DNA of 32,055 bases, from contig NZ_MSKL01000028.1 in NCBI RefSeq assembly GCF_001937665.1, positions 1-32,055 on the forward strand, written 5' to 3'. Numbering within the stretch: the stretch's first letter is position 1; the number at the start of each line of letters is the position of its first letter. Under the pieces are notes generated by a model. That model had not been told where the DNA came from. It saw nothing but the letters and a program-made list of their open reading frames with translations, and ran no database searches. The stretch comes from Actinomyces oris (lineage in GTDB: Bacteria; Actinomycetota; Actinomycetes; Actinomycetales; Actinomycetaceae). This document shows, piece by piece, positions 22,447 through 31,994 of this stretch. The position numbers and the translations under genes are program-made.

Positions 22447-24651
22447 ATGAGACAGCCAGCAAGGACGACCATCATCACGCTATGGGGCGCGCTTATCACC
22501 GCCCTTACCCTGGCTCTGTCCATCACCGCGCCCGCCGTTGCCATCGACCCGGGGGGCCGGGAGGAGGCCCTACCCACTACGCCGCCACCCGACCCCAGCG
22601 TGCCGAGCATCGGAACCACCGTCCTGAGTGACGGCACCCCCGTCGGCATCGTCGTGGCCGGCGGCAACGGCGGCCTGCTGCACGTCGTGGACCTCAATAC
22701 CCGCACGCTGAGGTCGCGCGAGCGGCTCGTCCCGGAGAACACCGACGTGCAGCCCTGGGAGTTCGCCACGTTGTCGAACCGGCACGTCATGCTCGCCAGC
22801 GGCGGCGGACAGCTCTTCGAGATCGATCCGGACGCCCCCGAGGGACAGAAAGCCACGAATCTGAGCGATCCGTCCCGGCCCGGCTACGAACAGGTCGCCG
22901 CCTACAGCACGTTCCTCTGGGACGTCGCCGTCGACGAGCACGACCGGGTCTATGTGGCCACGCAGAGCAATCACGGCGGCCACATCCTGCGATACGACCC
23001 CTCCGCCAACCAGGGACGGGGCCAGTGGACCGACCTGCTGCCGGGAGGAGTTCAGGCAGGAGAGAGCGACGTGCGCAGCCTCGCTTACGACAACGGGTTC
23101 CTCTACGCCGGGACAGGTACGAAGAACCCCTCCATCGTCCGGATCAACACCTCCACCAACGCCGCCACCAAGCTGGCGGTGCCCAGTCACGTCACCGCCG
23201 GCCTCTCCCACCTCGAACGGCTGCAGGTCAAGGCCGGCAACCTGTACGTCGGCACGAATGTCCCGGGCGGCGTCCGGCCGGCCTGCGGGGGAACCTGCGT
23301 CCTGGACCCGGCCACCGGGGCGCAGAAGATGAAGGACGGCAAGGCGCTTGAGGTGGACACCTGGTCCAGCCAGGTCGTCACTCGCCCCGGCGAGGCTGAG
23401 AAGGTCTACTACACCGTTCAGAGCCACAACACACCGACGCTACAGGAGTACGACCCACGGACCAACACCTCACGGACACTGGCCCAAGGACTGGCCTCCA
23501 CGGCCAGGCCGAGTCAGTCGAGCTGGGCGACGCACGAGCACTTCATCTCAGCGGGCAAGGACGACGCCAGCATCGCCATTGTCCACGCCTCCGACGGCAG
23601 CGCGACGGGCCTCCCCAAGGACGCGAACGGAGGCAACGCGATCCAGGGATCACCTCGCGATATCCAGTCCCTGACGGCAGTCCCCGGCGGAGACCTCTAC
23701 GCCTCCTGGTACATGACCGCACCGATGCTCCTTCGCGCCACCCCCAACGCGCAGGTGGACAAGACGCAGTACAGCCTGCCCCAGGCCCCGCTGGGTCAGG
23801 TCGAGGGCTTCGGGCACAGCAGCAAGTGGTTCGTCACGGGCATCTACCCCAGTGGCGAGCTGGTCAGGTACGAGATGGGGGCCTCCGGGCCGACGCTGGA
23901 GAATCACCAGTCGGTGAGGATCACGTCTGATGCCCGCCAGGCGCGGCCGTACGTCATCGTGCCGATCAATGACGACGAGTTCGCCGTCGGCACCTCTCCC
24001 AAGAACAAGGCCGGCTCCGGGGCGCTGTCCATCTACGACGCCGCGCACAACAAGATCGACACCTACCCGCTGGACACGATCAACTATGCGGATCCGTCGC
24101 TGCGGGGCTTGTTGAGCGACCGCCGGCCGCTGTCGATCGTCCACCACCAGGACAAGCTGTACGTGGGGACCAGTGCCAGCGGCAACGGCATGAACCCCGA
24201 GCAGACGGAGGCGAGCGCGCCCAGGCTCTTCGAGTTCGACCTGAAGACGCGGAAGGTGACCCGGGTGATGACGCCGTTCAAGGACCAGCGTTCCATCACG
24301 GCCCTGACCTTGGGCAGCGACGGCACCGTGTACGGGACTACCGGCATGCACGTCTTCGCCATGATCCCGGCCGACTTCACGATCGGACGCAGCCGGGCGC
24401 TGACCAGGCAGGGCTACGCCGACGCCAACCGCAGTCAGCTGATAGAGCGCGACGGCGTGCTCTACGGGATCATGGCGGGGCGCCTGCGGGCCCTGAGCAC
24501 GTCCTTGCAGGATGAGGGCACCGTCATCGCCGACTTCGCCACCACGCCTCAAGGAAAGGTCTACGTCAACTCCCTGGCCCTCGGCGCCGACGGCAGTCTC
24601 TACTACGCGCGGGGAAGCAGGATCTACCGCTACCGGTTCCCGGCGGGCTGA
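22447..24651 (+). CDS. Secreted beta-propeller repeat protein
   Basis: A 734-residue exported protein. I chose ATG 22447 because it begins a classical Sec signal peptide: MRQPAR, a hydrophobic core, and a cleavage site near AVA. The rest consists of WD40/YVTN-like beta strands with repeated motifs such as YDP, VYVAT and LYVGT, consistent with one large or two stacked propellers. An isolated Cys pair (ACGGTC) could form a disulfide outside the cell. No LPXTG anchor or lipobox is present, so it is probably released. The function is unknown; carbohydrate or protein binding and lyase activities all occur in such folds. Confidence 0.85.
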   Translation: MRQPARTTIITLWGALITALTLALSITAPAVAIDPGGREEALPTTPPPDPSVPSIGTTVLSDGTPVGIVVAGGNGGLLHVVDLNTRTLRSRERLVPENTDVQPWEFATLSNRHVMLASGGGQLFEIDPDAPEGQKATNLSDPSRPGYEQVAAYSTFLWDVAVDEHDRVYVATQSNHGGHILRYDPSANQGRGQWTDLLPGGVQAGESDVRSLAYDNGFLYAGTGTKNPSIVRINTSTNAATKLAVPSHVTAGLSHLERLQVKAGNLYVGTNVPGGVRPACGGTCVLDPATGAQKMKDGKALEVDTWSSQVVTRPGEAEKVYYTVQSHNTPTLQEYDPRTNTSRTLAQGLASTARPSQSSWATHEHFISAGKDDASIAIVHASDGSATGLPKDANGGNAIQGSPRDIQSLTAVPGGDLYASWYMTAPMLLRATPNAQVDKTQYSLPQAPLGQVEGFGHSSKWFVTGIYPSGELVRYEMGASGPTLENHQSVRITSDARQARPYVIVPINDDEFAVGTSPKNKAGSGALSIYDAAHNKIDTYPLDTINYADPSLRGLLSDRRPLSIVHHQDKLYVGTSASGNGMNPEQTEASAPRLFEFDLKTRKVTRVMTPFKDQRSITALTLGSDGTVYGTTGMHVFAMIPADFTIGRSRALTRQGYADANRSQLIERDGVLYGIMAGRLRALSTSLQDEGTVIADFATTPQGKVYVNSLALGADGSLYYARGSRIYRYRFPAG

Positions 24652-24654
24652 GGC

Positions 24655-24678
24655 GGGCGCCCGGCCACCGGGCCGCCC
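24655..24678. terminator. GC-rich hairpin between convergent genes
   Basis: GGGCGCCCGG pairs with CCGGG-C-CGCCC across a CCA loop with one bulged base. It fills the 28-bp gap between the propeller stop and the MFS stop, serving both. Confidence 0.7.
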
Positions 24679-24679
24679 A

Positions 24680-26476
<1,797 letters not shown>

Positions 26477-26480
26477 TCAG

Positions 26481-27236
26481 CTATCCCGGCGAGCTCGACG
26501 GCCTCGGGTCGTTGGAAGCGGTGGAGGCCACTACTACCGACCGGGGGTGGGAGACGACCTCGGAGATCGCCTCAACCATGGCGCGGACGGCGTCGACCAA
26601 GCGGGCATGGGGGCACTGGCTTGAGTCCTCGGAGGCTCCGGGGGCCTTGGATGCTCCGGGAGTCTCCGTGCGTGCTGCCGCCTCACGGCGTTCCTCCCAG
26701 GGGTGGGAGCGCCCGCACCACAGGTCCAGGGAGCTGCGCTGGATGGCCATGGCCAGGGCGACGACGGCGCGGGTGCGCGGGTCGTCAGGCTCGGCTCCCA
26801 GCCGACGGCCCGCTGCCTCCGCCAAGGACTGGGCGACGATGCGCAGCCGCTCGTGGACGGCTCGTTCCACCTCCGGGTTGTCCCGCACGATCTCCGGGAA
26901 GGACAAGAGCCAGCCGCGCTCAGACTCGACAGCCTCGGCGCCGGAGGCGAGCAGGGAGCCAAGGTCCTCCAGGAGACTTCCGGAGCCGTTGACGAAGGCC
27001 TCGATAACCGCGGGAGCCGGAGGCTCCAGGCCGACGACGAGGAGGTCGGCCTTGGAGGAGAAGTGGTTGAAGACAGTGCGCCGGGAGACTCCGGCGAGGG
27101 CGGCGACATCGTCGACCGTCATCGCGGCATAGCCGCGCTCCCGGGTCAGGGTGAGCGCGGCGGCGCGGATGGCGGCGCGGGTGCGTTGCGCCTGGGTGGC
27201 GCGCAGGTCGGTTCCGGTCACACCATCATCTTGCAC
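26481..27236 (-). CDS. TetR-family transcriptional repressor
   Basis: A 251-residue regulator with an N-terminal TetR DNA-binding domain (TVDDVAALAGVSRRTVFNHF is the helix-turn-helix) and a C-terminal ligand domain ending in a low-complexity Ser/Pro tail. GTG 27236 is the longest start; GTG 27221 is an alternative. The start codon is embedded in two tandem operator-like repeats, consistent with autoregulation and control of the downstream efflux pump. The ligand is unknown. Confidence 0.9.
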   Translation of the reverse strand: MQDDGVTGTDLRATQAQRTRAAIRAAALTLTRERGYAAMTVDDVAALAGVSRRTVFNHFSSKADLLVVGLEPPAPAVIEAFVNGSGSLLEDLGSLLASGAEAVESERGWLLSFPEIVRDNPEVERAVHERLRIVAQSLAEAAGRRLGAEPDDPRTRAVVALAMAIQRSSLDLWCGRSHPWEERREAAARTETPGASKAPGASEDSSQCPHARLVDAVRAMVEAISEVVSHPRSVVVASTASNDPRPSSSPG

Positions 27237-27261
27237 TCAGTGCATCATTGCACTCAATGCA
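27231..27261 (-). promoter_or_regulatory. Tandem TetR operator candidate
   Basis: TTGCACTCAGTGCA (27231-27244) and TTGCACTCAATGCA (27248-27261) are direct repeats 17 bp apart. The first contains a perfect TGCACT-C-AGTGCA dyad. They overlap the predicted leaderless start of the TetR gene, so repressor binding would block its transcription. Confidence 0.65.
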
Positions 27262-27345
27262 GGCGTGCGCGAGGTTCCTCACGCAGGCCGTGCACCGGAC
27301 ATCGCGCCCCCAAGCGCAGCGCGACCGGCCACGATGTGTTGGTCG

Positions 27346-27467
27346 GTGTCCAAATCGGCCACAAAGGCTCGCCCCCAGTTCGGACACACAGAAAGAAACC
27401 GCGCGATTCCGCGGTTCAGTCAGCGGCTATGTCGGGCCTCGGACTCCTTTGTGTCCGTTTTGGACAC
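27346..27467. repeat. 122-bp element bounded by 22-bp inverted repeats
   Basis: The 22-bp ends at 27346-27367 and 27446-27467 are reverse complements at 20 of 22 positions and start with GTGTCCAAA. No target-site duplication or transposase is visible. The interior holds a perfect AACCGCG hairpin. It may be a MITE-like element or a structured terminator region. Confidence 0.6.
27388..27416 (-). terminator. Rho-independent terminator, minus strand
   Basis: Reading leftward, AACCGCG (27416-27410) pairs with CGCGGTT (27403-27397) around a 6-nt loop and is followed by the T-rich TCTTTCTG. It would end transcripts from the RpiB-like gene and the VOC remnant. It is enclosed by the 22-bp inverted repeats. 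Confidence 0.65.
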
Positions 27468-27495
27468 GGATGCTCTTGCGGTACCTGGGCGGTCC

Positions 27496-27590
27496 TCAGA
27501 CACTCTCGTAGACAGCGACCTCAATGAAGTTCCGATAGGGGCCACGCACGTAGAGGCTGCGGATAGTGCCATAGGCACCTATCCGCTCGC
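27496..27590 (-). pseudogene. C-terminal fragment of a VOC/glyoxalase-family protein
   Basis: About 30 codons reading ERIGAYGTIRSLYVRGPYR and then NFIEVAVYES match the final strands of vicinal-oxygen-chelate proteins (the usual phrase is SLYLRDPDGNLIE). The glutamate metal ligand remains, but everything upstream is missing and has been replaced by the 3' end of the RpiB-like gene in another frame. Confidence 0.55.
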
Positions 27591-27602
27591 ACAGGGCCGC
27601 CT

Positions 27603-28052
27603 TCAGGAGCGAAGGTGCGCCTCGTAGGCCTCGATCTCGCCGACCTTGGGACCGTAGTTGCTGGCGGGATCGTGGCGCAGGTCGAGCCAGATATCGATGA
27701 GCGCCCAGGCAGCGGGTGCCGCGATGACGTTCTGCCCCATGCACAGGATCTGGGCGTCGTAGTTCTCCACCGAGCCGCGCACGGTGAGCAGGTCGTGCGC
27801 GGTCGCCGCACGCACCCCCGGGACCTTGTTGGCGGCGATGGCGGTTCCCACGCCGGTGCCGCAGATGAGAACACCGCGGTCGGCCCGCCCCTCGGCGACC
27901 GCTCTGGCGACCCGGAAGGAGACCTCCGGGTAGGTGATGTCCGGTGCGGACAGGTCGACGACGTCGCTCACGCGCTCATCCTCGACCAACCGCTCTTCGA
28001 TGGCCTCCTTCAGGAGGGCTCCGTTGCCTGGAGCGCCGATGGCGATTCGCAT
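27603..28052 (-). CDS. RpiB/LacAB-family sugar-phosphate isomerase (copy 1)
   Basis: A 149-residue protein of the RpiB fold. CGTGVGTAIAANKVPGVRAA carries the catalytic-base cysteine and the anion hole, and the downstream NYDAQILCMGQNVI matches the family. The N-terminal SDHAG signature of true ribose-5-phosphate isomerase B is replaced by GAPGNG, so the substrate is probably different, for example another pentose or tetrose phosphate (inference). It is ~88 % identical by eye to the copy at 29762-30211. It is followed by a VOC remnant and a terminator. Confidence 0.85.
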   Translation of the reverse strand: MRIAIGAPGNGALLKEAIEERLVEDERVSDVVDLSAPDITYPEVSFRVARAVAEGRADRGVLICGTGVGTAIAANKVPGVRAATAHDLLTVRGSVENYDAQILCMGQNVIAAPAAWALIDIWLDLRHDPASNYGPKVGEIEAYEAHLRS

Positions 28053-28106
28053 GCGCCAAGTCTCTCAGGCCTCGTCACGGAAGGCGAGTACGCCCCGGTC
28101 AATGTG

Positions 28107-28931
28107 TCAGCGGGACTCTCCTGCCACGGCAAAGTCGGCGACGACCTCATAGAGAGCCCGGCCCTGCCTCATCTGGGCGAAGCCCTCGAGTACCTGTGCA
28201 GGAAAGGCTGAGAGATCGGTGGCGTAGGAGGACAGGTCGAAGTTCACCCTGATCTGGGAGACGTGGGAGCTCCAGGTGTGTGCGGCGCAGGGGTCGGCGA
28301 CCCGGAAGGGCATGGGGGCCGCATCGATTCCTCGATCCCGCACGGCCTGCTCGCTCATCGCGACCATTTCCGGGGACTCGGCGTCGTAGACCAGACGGCC
28401 ACCGGGAAAGCGGCGGGCCATCGCGTCGACAAGATTCTGAACCGAGCCACTCTCCAGGAAGTAGAAGACCCCGGAGGCCACGGCAATCAGTCCGCCACCG
28501 GCGTCGACCTCGTCCATCCAGCGATGATCGGTTAAGGAGAAGGGAAGCTCCCGCTCTCGCTCATGGGGCTCGACCCAGGTGCGTCGGGACTCGAGAACGT
28601 CGGGGAAGTCCAGGTTGTAGATCAGCGCCCGACCGTTGTCGACCTCGTCAACGAGACGATCCAGCCCGCAGCCGAGATCGACGACGGCGGCCTCGGGGTG
28701 GGCATCCAGGTAGCGCCGGATCTCCGTCACAGCGGCAAGGTGGCGCAAGGCGTAGATGGCGGCGGGCATCTCACCCATATCCATGTCCTCGACGCCAGGG
28801 CGGACGGCGGAGACCATCGAGACCAGACGCTCGGACCAAGAGTCCTGAAAGCAGCTCGGCCAGCTTCGCGCAGCACGAGCCCGCCCCAGAAGCGGGAAGA
28901 AGAGAGTCTCCTGAACCCCTGCGCCGATCAT
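28107..28931 (-). CDS. LCM-family O-methyltransferase (SAM-dependent)
   Basis: A 274-residue class I methyltransferase related to leucine-carboxyl and polyketide O-methyltransferases. Motif I is VVDLGCGLDRL with a downstream acidic NLDFPDVLESRR that fits the LCM pattern; GLIAVASGVFYFLE is the motif IV region. No biosynthetic cluster surrounds it, so its acceptor is unknown. The ATG at 28931 is preceded by TAGGAT at 6 nt. It sits between the RpiB-like copy and remnants of the oxidoreductase, where the other copy of the duplication has only ~110 bp. Confidence 0.85.
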   Translation of the reverse strand: MIGAGVQETLFFPLLGRARAARSWPSCFQDSWSERLVSMVSAVRPGVEDMDMGEMPAAIYALRHLAAVTEIRRYLDAHPEAAVVDLGCGLDRLVDEVDNGRALIYNLDFPDVLESRRTWVEPHERERELPFSLTDHRWMDEVDAGGGLIAVASGVFYFLESGSVQNLVDAMARRFPGGRLVYDAESPEMVAMSEQAVRDRGIDAAPMPFRVADPCAAHTWSSHVSQIRVNFDLSSYATDLSAFPAQVLEGFAQMRQGRALYEVVADFAVAGESR

Positions 28932-28937
28932 GGTCTC

Positions 28938-28966
28938 ATCCTAGGAGACGGCACCACCGATGTCGA
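28938..28966 (-). promoter_or_regulatory. Promoter of the methyltransferase gene
   Basis: On the minus strand TCGACA (28966-28961), a 17-nt spacer and TAGGAT (28943-28938) precede the ATG by 6 nt: near-consensus spacing for a housekeeping sigma factor and a leaderless mRNA. Confidence 0.7.
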
Positions 28967-28981
28967 TACTGACAATCACAT

Positions 28982-29170
28982 TCATTCTCCTTCATAGGAG
29001 GCCTCGCTGGTGAAGGACTCGATGAGCCGGGAGGCGAAGGACTCCGCAGCCGACAGGAGGCGGGGACCACGCACCAGCATGGTGACATCGCAGCCCAGGG
29101 CGGACATCCACGTGGCGGCCTCGCAGGCGACGACCCCGCCACCGACGACGATGAGATGCTGCGGGATCTA
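28982..29170 (-). pseudogene. Internal fragment of the FAD/NAD disulfide oxidoreductase
   Basis: 29018-29169 is nearly identical to 31079-31230 and encodes the NAD-binding region QHLIVVGGGVVACEAATW through LLSAAESFASRLIE. Beyond it the frame runs into unrelated codons and stops at 28982. Both ends of the gene are missing, so it cannot work. Confidence 0.9.
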
Positions 29171-29171
29171 C

Positions 29172-29428
29172 GGCATGTCGAGCCTCAGGCCAACCGCAGC
29201 GGAGTGATGGCATCGATCTGCATCGAAAGACGGTCCTCCGCCACGTCAAGGTCGTATTGGGTCTGCAGGTTCAGTCAGAACTGCGCGGATACCCCGAAGT
29301 ACGTGCCGAGCCGCAGCGCCGTATCCGCGGTCACCGCAGGCTCGGAGGGCGAGCTCCCATCCCTGGCTCAGGAGGTCAGAGGGTCGTAGGCGGTGACGGC
29401 GCAGACACCCAGGAGGAGGATGCCGAAG
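29172..29428. repeat. Segmental duplication, left copy
   Basis: 257 bp aligning with 31799-32055 (which continues past the window). It covers the HigA remnant and the end of the membrane-protein gene. It is joined at 29170 directly to the oxidoreductase fragment; relative to the right copy ~0.57 kb (31231-31798) is deleted here. Confidence 0.93.
29185..29334 (-). pseudogene. HigA antitoxin C-terminal remnant with nonsense codon
   Basis: This encodes the tail of a HigA-type antitoxin, VTADTALRLGTYFGVSAQF, then TGA (29277-29275) where the other copy has TGG for Trp, then LNLQTQYDLDVAEDRLSMQI. The N-terminal helix-turn-helix half is absent and no higB toxin is present. It is doubly disabled. 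Confidence 0.85.
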
Positions 29429-29505
29429 GCGGTCGTCAGGATCGAGGCCGAGGCCCGCCTCGCCAACGGCCCACCGAGGAGCCCTCCCACCTCTCCCCCG
29501 GCACC
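29368..29505 (-). pseudogene. C-terminal remnant of a membrane protein
   Basis: The frame ending ILTTAFGILLLGVCAVTAYD and PLTS has one hydrophobic helix and matches the gene entering at 31995 from the right edge. Upstream it becomes Gly/Arg-rich and reaches no convincing start. The left boundary of homology is uncertain because the other copy leaves the window. Confidence 0.45.
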
Positions 29506-29521
29506 CCGCCTCACTTCGACA

Positions 29522-29564
29522 AAAACTCAGAAACGACGCGGCTCCGGGTCGTTTCTGAAGTTTT
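29522..29564. terminator. Strong bidirectional intrinsic terminator
   Basis: CAGAAACGAC and GTCGTTTCTG form a perfect 10-bp stem with a 10-nt loop. It is flanked by AAAACT on the left and AAGTTTT on the right that extend the stem and give U-tracts on both strands. The 196 bp that follow (29566-29761) hold only a short, unrecognised frame. Confidence 0.8.
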
Positions 29565-29761
29565 GGTCGGTGAGTGAAAATTCCGTCTTGGCGCCCCTTC
29601 CAGCGAGCAGTGCCATCATGGGGAGCGTGGACGCAAGAACCGAGCACACACCGGTGGACGCCTGAGGGACCCGACATGAGACGCGCACTGCCCACCGTGG
29701 AGCTCATGGGCGCTGGGATCGTCATCTACGGTGCCACCCAGGCGCTTCGACGAGGCCGCCG

Positions 29762-30211
29762 TCAGGAGTGGAGACGCGTCTCGTAGGCGGTGATCTCGCC
29801 GACCTTGGGGCCGTAACTGCTGGCGGGATTGTGGCGCAGGTCGAGCCAGATGTCGATGAGCGCCCAGGCGGCGGGGGCCGCGATGACGTTCTGCCCCATG
29901 CACAGGATCTGGGCGTCGTAGTTCTCCACCGAGCCGCGCACGGTGAGCAGGTCGTGCGCGGTCGCCGCACGCACCCCCGGGACCTTGTTGGCCGCGATGG
30001 CGGTTCCCACGCCGGTGCCGCAGGTGAGAAGCCCTCGGTCAACCCGCCCCTCGGCGACTGCCCGGGCGACCTGGAAGGAGACCTCCGGGTAGGTGATCTC
30101 CGGCGTGGACAGGTCGAGGACGTCGCTCACGCGCCCGTCCTCAGCCAGTCGTTCCGCAAGAGCGTCCTTCAGGAGGGCTCCATTGCCCGGGGCACCGATG
30201 GCGATTCGCAT
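29762..30211 (-). CDS. RpiB/LacAB-family sugar-phosphate isomerase (copy 2)
   Basis: A 149-residue paralogue of the protein at 27603-28052, with about 18 amino-acid differences concentrated in the first third and the last 20 residues. The middle, including CGTGVGTAIAANKVPGVRAA, is identical. It likewise lacks the SDHAG signature (GAPGNG instead). It lies ~110 bp downstream of the complete oxidoreductase gene on the same strand, so the two probably form an operon. Confidence 0.85.
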   Translation of the reverse strand: MRIAIGAPGNGALLKDALAERLAEDGRVSDVLDLSTPEITYPEVSFQVARAVAEGRVDRGLLTCGTGVGTAIAANKVPGVRAATAHDLLTVRGSVENYDAQILCMGQNVIAAPAAWALIDIWLDLRHNPASSYGPKVGEITAYETRLHS

Positions 30212-30319
30212 GCGCCCAGTCTCTCAGACTGATGCCACTCAAGGCGAGGCTGCTCCAGGCTGATATCGCTGAAGACCTCTCATCCGCTTCCCATGGACGC
30301 CACGTGGCGCCGCCGCATA

Positions 30320-31753
30320 TCACCTCTTCGGGTGGAGCAACTCGCTCGGGAGGGATTCGATGAGGCGCAGCCATATCTCACTGGCGGTGGGGTAGGCGGG
30401 CACGGCGTGACGCAGCCGATGGACGGGGACGCCCGCAGTGATGGCGACGGTGGCGGCGTGGATGAGCTCACCCGCACCGGGGCCGACGAAGGTGGCTCCC
30501 AGCACGGCCCCCGTCTGCCGGTCGACGACGAGCTTGGCCTCACCGTGGGCATCGTCGCGCAGGAGGGCAGCTCCAGCAGCCGAGGTGTAACCGACCTGGG
30601 CGGTGACGACGTCGTGGTCGAGGGCCCGGGCCCTCTGCTCGGTCAGGCCGCTGGAGGCGAGCTGGGGATCGGTGAAGACGACTTGCGGGACCGGGATGCT
30701 CTCGGGCACTGGTTCGGGCTCGCAGCCGGCCGCAAGGGCGGCGATCCTCTCCCCTACAACGCGTGCTCGGTACTTGCCTATGTGGGTCAACTGGGCCTCA
30801 CCACTGGCGTCGCCGACGGCGTAGAGCCAGTCGGGCAGGCGACCGGCCAGGACGTCGTCGGGCTCCAGGCCGACGGTCTCCAGCCCAATGCCGGTCAGTA
30901 GCGGGCGACGGCCGGTGGCGACCAGAATCTCATCGGCCTCGATGGTTCGACCGGCGCAGGTGACCGTGACAGGGCCGCCATGGATACGACCGAGCCCGGT
31001 GTCACTGGCCTGGGACCGCTCGGCGGCAGTCACCCGAGCATCCGTTATGACGGTGACACCGCGGGCAGTAAGAGCCTCCTCGATGAGCCGGGAGGCGAAG
31101 GACTCCGCAGCCGACAGGAGGCTGGGGCCACGCACCAGCATGGTGACGTCGCTGCCCAGGGCGGACATCCACGTGGCGGCCTCGCAGGCGACGACCCCGC
31201 CACCGACGACGATGAGATGCTGCGGGATCTCCTGCACGCCGGTGGCGTCACGCGAGTCCCAGGCCTCAAGGCCTTGGAACGCAGCAGGCATGACGGGCTG
31301 CGCGCCAGTGGCGAGAACGACAGCGCGGCGGGCGCGAAGGACCCGCTCCCCCTCAGCGGTTCTCACAGCGACGCGCCGTTCACCGTCGAGGCGAGCCCAT
31401 CCGCGAACGACGTCGAGGCCGGCACCCTCGGCCCAGCGCACCTGAGCAGCGTCGTTGTAGCGGGAAACCCACTCGTCACGACGCTCGAGCAGATCGAGCG
31501 CAGACAGTTCGGCAGGGCGCAGGCCACGGAGGTTGGCGGACGCCGCCGCGACCTCGATAGGCACGAGGAACGCCTTGCTGGGCATGCAGGCGTAGTAGGA
31601 GCACTCGCCACCCAGGAGCTCGCCCTCAACGAGGACCGCGGTCAGGTCGGTGCCCTTGATGGCGTACTGGGCGACGTTCTCCCCCGCCGGCCCGCCACCG
31701 ATCACGACGACATCATAGGTGCTGGTCTGCTCAGGCACTGTTTCCCTGCTCAT
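30320..31753 (-). CDS. FAD-dependent pyridine nucleotide-disulfide oxidoreductase
   Basis: A 477-residue class I flavoprotein disulfide reductase. The FAD motif is VVVIGGGPAGEN, the redox-active CxxxxC lies in GGECSYYACMPSKAF, the second nucleotide-binding motif is GGGVVACEAA, the FAD ribityl site is YAVGDASGEAQLTHIG, and the dimerisation domain is C-terminal. At the active-site base position the usual His-Pro-Thr-x-x-Glu reads AYPTASE, with Tyr for His, as in dihydrolipoyl-dehydrogenase-like or mercuric-reductase-like paralogues of uncertain substrate. ATG 31753 is chosen because the FAD motif follows within 20 residues. A 38-bp palindrome ends 12 bp upstream. Confidence 0.9.
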   Translation of the reverse strand: MSRETVPEQTSTYDVVVIGGGPAGENVAQYAIKGTDLTAVLVEGELLGGECSYYACMPSKAFLVPIEVAAASANLRGLRPAELSALDLLERRDEWVSRYNDAAQVRWAEGAGLDVVRGWARLDGERRVAVRTAEGERVLRARRAVVLATGAQPVMPAAFQGLEAWDSRDATGVQEIPQHLIVVGGGVVACEAATWMSALGSDVTMLVRGPSLLSAAESFASRLIEEALTARGVTVITDARVTAAERSQASDTGLGRIHGGPVTVTCAGRTIEADEILVATGRRPLLTGIGLETVGLEPDDVLAGRLPDWLYAVGDASGEAQLTHIGKYRARVVGERIAALAAGCEPEPVPESIPVPQVVFTDPQLASSGLTEQRARALDHDVVTAQVGYTSAAGAALLRDDAHGEAKLVVDRQTGAVLGATFVGPGAGELIHAATVAITAGVPVHRLRHAVPAYPTASEIWLRLIESLPSELLHPKR

Positions 31754-31764
31754 GCCACCGATGC

Positions 31765-31802
31765 TGCCACGCATCTCGGCCGGCCGGCCGAGATGCGTGG
31801 CA
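31765..31802. terminator. Perfect 38-bp palindrome upstream of oxidoreductase
   Basis: The sequence is fully self-complementary, with its centre in GGCCGGCCGGCC, and would form a very stable hairpin. It lies 12 bp before the oxidoreductase ATG and 10 bp after the HigA remnant's stop, so it may terminate upstream transcription or attenuate the reductase mRNA. Only one side survives at the deletion border in the left copy. Confidence 0.75.
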
Positions 31803-31811
31803 TGTCGAGCC

Positions 31812-31961
31812 TCAAGCCACCTGCAGCGGGGTAATGGCGTCAATCTGCATCGAGAGGCGATCCTCCGCCACATCAAGGTCATACCGGGTCTGCAGGTTCA
31901 GCCAGAACTGCGCGGATACCCCGAAGTACTTGCCGAGCCACAGCGCCGTATCCGCGGTCAC
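31812..31961 (-). pseudogene. HigA antitoxin C-terminal remnant
   Basis: An uninterrupted 49-codon tail, VTADTALWLGKYFGVSAQFW then LNLQTRYDLDVAEDRLSMQI and DAITPLQVA, typical of HigA-type XRE antitoxins. The DNA-binding half is missing: upstream codons run in frame into the stop of the preceding membrane-protein gene. GTG 31961 is the only possible start. It is probably non-functional, but without the nonsense codon of the other copy. Confidence 0.8.
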
Positions 31962-31994
31962 CGCAGGCTCGGAGGGCGAGCTCCCATCCCTGGC

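Noticed and set aside
27496-27744. 82-codon minus-strand gene overlapping the RpiB-like gene
   Set aside because: Only the last ~30 codons have VOC-like features; the rest is an out-of-frame shadow of the isomerase.
29574-29786. 70-codon plus-strand frame after the terminator
   Set aside because: It has no ribosome site or family match, and its end overlaps the RpiB-like gene on the other strand.
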